Of a stretch of 64,000 nt of DNA, positions 60,161 through 64,000 are shown piece after piece; the first letter of the stretch is position 1; every line of letters starts with the position of its first letter. Made by a program: the position numbers and the translations under genes. Source of the stretch: Nonomuraea indica (GTDB lineage Bacteria > Actinomycetota > Actinomycetes > Streptosporangiales > Streptosporangiaceae); assembly GCF_002850745.1 (NCBI RefSeq), contig NZ_KZ559466.1, forward strand, positions 742,825-806,824, given 5' to 3'. The notes beneath the pieces are model-generated. The model was not told where the DNA came from and searched no databases. It saw only the letters and a program-made list of their open reading frames with translations.

Positions 60161-62515
60161 CTACGAGGAGTCGCGGACGACGAGCCGGGCCGGCAGGACC
60201 ACCGGGGAGGCGTGCCGGCCGTCCAGGCGGGACAGCAGGAGACGGGCCAGGGCGAGCGCCTGGTCCGTCACCGGCACCCGGACCGTGGTGAGCGGCGGCG
60301 TGGTGCACGACGCCGCGTCGATGTCGTCGAAGCCCACGACCGCCAGGTCGTCCGGCACCCGGCGGCCCGCCTCGCGCGCCGCTCGCAGGGCTCCGATCGC
60401 CAGGTCGTCGGAGGTGGCGAAGACGGCGTCCAGCCCCGGATGGTCGGCGAGGAGCCGCCGGGCGGCCTGCTCGCCGGAGGCGCGGTCGTGCCCGGCCGGC
60501 TCCAGCAGGGGCCGCAGCCCCGCCTCCTGCAGGGCGGCACGGTGGCCGGTGAGACGGTCCTGGACGCCGGGGAGGTCCATCGGCCCGCAGATCACGCCGA
60601 TGCGGCGGCGCCCCCGCTCCAGCAGGTGCGCCGTGGCCGCCGCGGCGCCGCCGGCGTGGTCGGCGTCCACGTACGGCACGAGCGAGGCGATGGCGGGCTT
60701 GCCGAGGAGCACGACGGGCACGCCGGTGCGGGCCAGCCGCTCCGCGAGCGGGCCGTGGCCGTCGGGCGGCAGCAGCACGACCCCGTCCACCTGCCTCGCC
60801 TCGACGTGCCGCACGACGCGCCGCTGGCCGTCGGCCGTGTCGGCGAGCATGAGCGTGATCTGCTTGCCGGCCCCTTCGAGCACGCTGGTGACGTAGCGGA
60901 CGACGGCGGCGACCAGCGCGTCGCCGCGGTGCGCGGCCGTGGACAGCACCAGCGCGACCGCGTCGGTGCGGCGGGTGACGAGGCTGCGGGCGGCGGCGTT
61001 GGGGACGTAGCCGAGCTCCTGCACGGCCCGCAGCACCGCGGCGCGGACCTCGGGGCTGACCGACGCCTCGCCGTTGACGACGCGGGAGACGGTGGCGCGG
61101 GAGACGTTCGCGCGGGCCGCGACGGTCTCCAGCGTGGGCCGTTTCGGCCGGTCGCCGCCGAGCCCGCCCCGGCGGACGACGTCGCGGTACCACAGGGCGC
61201 TGTCCTTGAGCCGCCGCTGCTGGGTGTCGAAGTCGACGTGCACGATGCCGAACTTGCGCCGGTAGCCGTCGGCCCACTCGACGCAGTCGAGCAGTGACCA
61301 CAGCAGGTAGCCGCGCACGGGGACGCCCTCGTCGAGGGAGGCGCGCAGGGCGCGCAGGTGCTCCTCGACGAAGCCGATCCGGTCGACGTCGTGGATGCCG
61401 TCGGCGGTGACGACGTCCTCGAAGTCGGCGCCGTTCTCGGTGATCATCAGCTCGGTGCCGGGGTAGTCGGCGGCAAGCCGCCGCAGCACCAGGGACAGGC
61501 CGCTCGGCACGATGGGCCAGCCCATGGCGGTCACCGCGGTCGGCACGCTGCAGAACAGCACGCCCTCGCTGCCCGGGAAGTCGGGCTGGGCCGGGGCGCC
61601 GGGCTGGGCCTGCACCGCGATGGGCGTGTAGTAGTTGACGCCGAGCAGGTCTATGGGATTGCCGATGACGTCGAGGTCGCCGTCGTGGATGTGGTCCAGC
61701 CCGGCGGTGCGCGCCACGAGCGGCAGCAGGTCGTCGGGGTAGCGGCCGCGCAGGACGGGCTCCAGGAACTGCCGGTTGTGCAGGGCGTCGATCCTCGCCA
61801 CCGCCTCGGCGTCCTCCTCGGCCGGGCGCGCGGAGAAGTCGGCGAGCTGGGCGGGGGTGAGCACGGGCGACAGGTTGAGCACGATGCCGGCCCTGGCGGC
61901 GCCCCGCGCGCGCAGCTCCGCCAGCGCGAGCCCGTGGGCGAGCAGCATGTGGTGGGCGGCGACGAAGGCGTCGGCCGGTGAGGTGCGGCCGGGGGCGTGC
62001 ACGCCGGAGGCGTGGCCGACGAAGGCCGCCACCCACGGCTCGTTGAGGGTGAACCAGGTGTCGACGCGGTCGCCGAGCCGGTCGTGCACGGCCCCCGCGT
62101 AGTCGGCGAAGTGCCTCGCCGTGTCGCGCGAGGTCCAGCCGCCGAGCTCCTCCAGGGCCTGCGGGAGGTCCCAGTGGTAGAGGGTGGCGTACGGCGCGAT
62201 GCCGGCGGCGAGCAGCTCGTCCACCAGCCTGTCGTAGAAGTCGAGCCCCTTGCCGTTGAGCCGGCCGCGGCCCTCGGGCAGCACCCGCGGCCAGCTCACC
62301 GAGAACCGGTAGGCCGACAGGCCCAGGTCCTTCATCAGCCGGACGTCCTCGGCGTGGCGCCGGTAGTGGTCGCAGGCCGGGTCGCCGTCGCGTCCGCCGG
62401 TGAAGGCGTCCCAGATGGACGGCCCGCGGCCGTCCTCGGTGGTGGCTCCCTCGATCTGGTAGGCGGAGGTGGACACTCCCCACACGAACCCCTCGGGGAA
62501 CGGTGCCGTGCTCAT
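60161..62515 (-). CDS. Fusion of GH1 beta-glucosidase and LacI-family transcription regulator
   Basis: 784 residues in one frame. Residues 1-448 form a complete GH1 enzyme: FVWGVSTSAYQIEG, acid/base TLNEP (Glu159), nucleophile ITENGA (Glu360), closing strand GIVHVDFD. After ten residues the frame enters a complete LacI regulator (459-784): helix-turn-helix TLETVAARANVSRATVSRVV and hinge, then the sugar-binding domain to RLVVRDSS. No in-frame ATG, GTG or TTG lies between residue 425 and the helix-turn-helix, so the regulator has no start of its own. GAAGGG lies 9 bases before the ATG. No signal peptide: the protein is cytosolic. It could both hydrolyse imported beta-glucosides and sense them. 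Confidence 0.85.
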   Translation of the reverse strand: MSTAPFPEGFVWGVSTSAYQIEGATTEDGRGPSIWDAFTGGRDGDPACDHYRRHAEDVRLMKDLGLSAYRFSVSWPRVLPEGRGRLNGKGLDFYDRLVDELLAAGIAPYATLYHWDLPQALEELGGWTSRDTARHFADYAGAVHDRLGDRVDTWFTLNEPWVAAFVGHASGVHAPGRTSPADAFVAAHHMLLAHGLALAELRARGAARAGIVLNLSPVLTPAQLADFSARPAEEDAEAVARIDALHNRQFLEPVLRGRYPDDLLPLVARTAGLDHIHDGDLDVIGNPIDLLGVNYYTPIAVQAQPGAPAQPDFPGSEGVLFCSVPTAVTAMGWPIVPSGLSLVLRRLAADYPGTELMITENGADFEDVVTADGIHDVDRIGFVEEHLRALRASLDEGVPVRGYLLWSLLDCVEWADGYRRKFGIVHVDFDTQQRRLKDSALWYRDVVRRGGLGGDRPKRPTLETVAARANVSRATVSRVVNGEASVSPEVRAAVLRAVQELGYVPNAAARSLVTRRTDAVALVLSTAAHRGDALVAAVVRYVTSVLEGAGKQITLMLADTADGQRRVVRHVEARQVDGVVLLPPDGHGPLAERLARTGVPVVLLGKPAIASLVPYVDADHAGGAAAATAHLLERGRRRIGVICGPMDLPGVQDRLTGHRAALQEAGLRPLLEPAGHDRASGEQAARRLLADHPGLDAVFATSDDLAIGALRAAREAGRRVPDDLAVVGFDDIDAASCTTPPLTTVRVPVTDQALALARLLLSRLDGRHASPVVLPARLVVRDSS

Positions 62516-62554
62516 GTGTGACAACCCTTCGGCGACTGTGGCGGCGCCCAGTCT

Positions 62555-62577
62555 GCCGCGTCGCGTGGTGACGCGGC
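62555..62577. promoter_or_regulatory. Inverted repeat in the divergent GH1-LacI / Lrp promoter region
   Basis: GCCGCGTC (62555-62562) and GACGCGGC (62570-62577), perfect 8-bp arms around 7 bases. It could be the autoregulatory site of the Lrp-type gene starting at 62597. Confidence 0.4.
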
Positions 62578-62596
62578 TAGGCGATATACAGGGCGC

Positions 62597-63082
62597 GTGG
62601 AACTGGACCAGCTCGATCGTGACATCATCGCGGCACTCGTCGAGGACGCCCGCGCGACCTACGCGGAGATCGGCCATCAGGTGGGGCTGAGCGCGTCGGC
62701 CGTCAAGCGCCGCGTCGACCGCCTGCGCGAGTCGGGGGCGATCACCGGCTTCAGCGCCCGGGTGGCGCCGCGAGCGCTGGGCTGGACCACCGAGGCGTAC
62801 GTCGAGCTGTTCTGCCAGGGCAAGACCAAGCCGTCCGACATCGCCATGGCGGTGGCGAAGTTCCCGGAGGTGGTGGCGGCGGCGACGATCACGGGCGAGG
62901 CCGACGCGTTGCTGCACATCCGGGCGACGGACGTGCGTCACGTGGAGCGGGTGATCGAGCGGATCGCGGCCGAGGCGTTCGTGGTGCGGACGAAGAGCTC
63001 CATCGTGCTGTCGCGGCTGGTGGACCTGCCGCCGGGCGCGGCCCTGACCGACCCCCGTACGGGGTCGCCGGCGCCCCGCTGA
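62597..63082 (+). CDS. Lrp/AsnC-family transcriptional regulator
   Basis: 161 residues. Winged helix (ELDQLDRDIIAALVEDARATYAEIGHQVGLSASAVKRRVDRLRESGAITGF), then the ligand-binding RAM domain (VAAAATITGEADALLHIRATD). Such regulators sense amino acids. The gene lies just upstream of a dimethylargininase-type gene, the usual partner in actinobacterial arginine/ornithine breakdown. GTG start at 62597. Confidence 0.93.
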   Translation: MELDQLDRDIIAALVEDARATYAEIGHQVGLSASAVKRRVDRLRESGAITGFSARVAPRALGWTTEAYVELFCQGKTKPSDIAMAVAKFPEVVAAATITGEADALLHIRATDVRHVERVIERIAAEAFVVRTKSSIVLSRLVDLPPGAALTDPRTGSPAPR

Positions 63083-63110
63083 GCACGGGGGCGACGGTCC
63101 GCCGGAGGGC

Positions 63111-63172
63111 GCGCAACGGATCGCGCCCCGCTGCGCCGAATGCGCAACGGACCTGCGCCAAGACGCAATGTC
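63111..63172 (+). promoter_or_regulatory. Phased repeats upstream of the ddaH-like gene
   Basis: GCGCAACGGA at 63111-63120 and again at 63142-63151, 31 bases apart (three helical turns). A weaker ACGCAATGTC follows at 63163, two turns further. Phased half-sites suit an Lrp-type octamer. Confidence 0.45.
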
Positions 63173-63263
63173 AACCGCTGGCCTGCGGAAACATGCATTC
63201 CTAGGCTGTGTCCGTCACCCTCCGTGTGAACCCCACCCCTGAACGACGATGACGGAGTTCCGC

Positions 63264-64000
63264 ATGCCCAAACACTTCCTCATGTGCCGCCCGGAGCACT
63301 TCGCGGTCGAGTACGCGATCAACCCGTGGATGGATCCGGCGGCGGGCGCCGACCGCGACGTGGCGATCCGGCAGTGGGAGGGCCTGAAGGCGGCCTACGA
63401 GGAGCTCGGGCACCGCGTCAGCCTGATCGATCCGGTCGACGGGCTGCCCGACATGGTCTTCGCCGCCAACGGAGCGCTGGTGGTGGACCGGCGCGTGTAC
63501 GGCGCGCGGTTCGCCTTCCCGCAGCGCGGCCCGGAGGGCCCGGCCTACCTGCGGTGGTTCGCCGAGCGGGGCTTCGACGTGATGGAGCCCGAGCACGTCA
63601 ACGAGGGCGAGGGCGACTTCCTGACGCTGGACGAGGTCGTGCTGGCCGGCACGGGCTTCCGCACGGACGTGGCGGCGCACCTGGAGGCCCAGGAGTTCGT
63701 CAACCGGCCGGTGGTGTCGCTCAAGCTGGTGGACCCGCGCTTCTACCACCTCGACACGGCCCTGTTCCCGCTGGACGGCCGCAACGTCTGCTACTACCCG
63801 GGCGCGTTCTCGGAGGGCAGCCAGGCGCTGCTGCGCCGGATGTTCCCCGACGCGGTGCTCGCCGGGGCACGTGACGCCGAGGTGCTCGGCCTCAACGCGG
63901 TCAGCGACGGCACCCACGTGGTGATCAACGCCGAGGCCTCCGACCTGCAGCTGGAGCTGAAGCGGCACGGTTACGAGCCGATCCCGGTCGACCTGTCGGA
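63264..64000 (+). CDS. ddaH: Dimethylarginine dimethylaminohydrolase-like protein (3' end outside window)
   Basis: The frame stays open to the window end (at least 245 residues). MVFAANGALVVDRRVYGARF and FYHLDTALFPLDGRNVCYYPGAF are typical of the amidinotransferase/DDAH fold; the His of YHLDTAL is the catalytic one. The catalytic Cys near the C-terminus is not in the window. It would hydrolyse dimethylarginine or arginine to citrulline. The ATG at 63264 has GGAG 6 bases upstream; the ATG at 63249 has no site. Confidence 0.85.
   Translation, partial: MPKHFLMCRPEHFAVEYAINPWMDPAAGADRDVAIRQWEGLKAAYEELGHRVSLIDPVDGLPDMVFAANGALVVDRRVYGARFAFPQRGPEGPAYLRWFAERGFDVMEPEHVNEGEGDFLTLDEVVLAGTGFRTDVAAHLEAQEFVNRPVVSLKLVDPRFYHLDTALFPLDGRNVCYYPGAFSEGSQALLRRMFPDAVLAGARDAEVLGLNAVSDGTHVVINAEASDLQLELKRHGYEPIPVDLS

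Noticed and set aside
60161..61200. Separate LacI gene starting inside the GH1 frame
   Set aside because: The nearest in-frame start is a GTG within the last conserved GH1 strand, without a clear ribosome site; the fused reading is simpler.

Overview
The window is high-GC DNA with short intergenic gaps, many GTG starts, 4-bp ATGA/GTGA gene overlaps, F420-type oxidoreductases, a PknG-type kinase and Tat/lipoprotein signals. It reads as the chromosome of a filamentous actinomycete, most likely of the Streptosporangiaceae (Nonomuraea-like). The genus is an inference from gene content only.

Region by region. 1-2.1 kb: end of a helix-turn-helix regulator, then a decayed IS5-type element (503-1745) that carries an NTF2/SnoaL-like passenger gene. 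2-4.5 kb: stress block (CBS-BON protein, tandem universal stress protein, zinc-lid adenylate kinase). 4.6-7.6 kb: Tat-exported ketosteroid dehydrogenase-like flavoprotein, a wrecked F420 oxidoreductase gene, a lipoprotein amidase. 7.7-11.4 kb: GntR regulator with an ABC exporter, then a secreted esterase. 11.4-20.4 kb: small membrane proteins and lipoproteins, a PLP enzyme, galK, a methyltransferase, an enoyl-CoA hydratase, a bacterial nitric oxide synthase, tRNA-Asn and a GH63-like glycosidase.

20.5-29.2 kb is a seven-gene operon in which every gene overlaps the next: coiled-coil protein, PknG-like kinase, PP2C phosphatase, von Willebrand A protein, FHA protein, four-TM GlnX-like sensor and GlnH-like amino-acid-binding lipoprotein. 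It looks like an expanded mycobacterial GlnH-GlnX-PknG pathway with its own phosphatase and phosphothreonine reader. Kinase, phosphatase and FHA protein share a short zinc-ribbon signature.

29.3-43.7 kb is mostly housekeeping: primary sigma factor, dnaG, dgt, ppdK and glyS, with a degenerate LytM lipoprotein behind a folded leader, an M48 protease and a DUF5996 protein. 44.6-47.7 kb is a zinc-uptake operon (znuA-znuC-znuB-zur) with a Zur-box-like site over its promoter. 47.6-56 kb holds an EamA transporter, a CGNR regulator, an NmrA/F420 oxidoreductase/haloalkane dehalogenase operon, an M28 peptidase and recO-uppS-trmO. 56-58.4 kb encodes a CDP-alcohol phosphatidyltransferase and its DUF5941 partner.

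58.7-62.5 kb is a beta-glucan module: a secreted GH16-CBM6 glucanase behind a LacI-type palindrome, converging on one open reading frame that fuses a complete GH1 beta-glucosidase to a complete LacI-family repressor. The window ends with a divergent Lrp/AsnC regulator and the start of a dimethylargininase-type hydrolase. The GH1-LacI fusion and the expanded PknG operon are the strongest candidates for undescribed biology.
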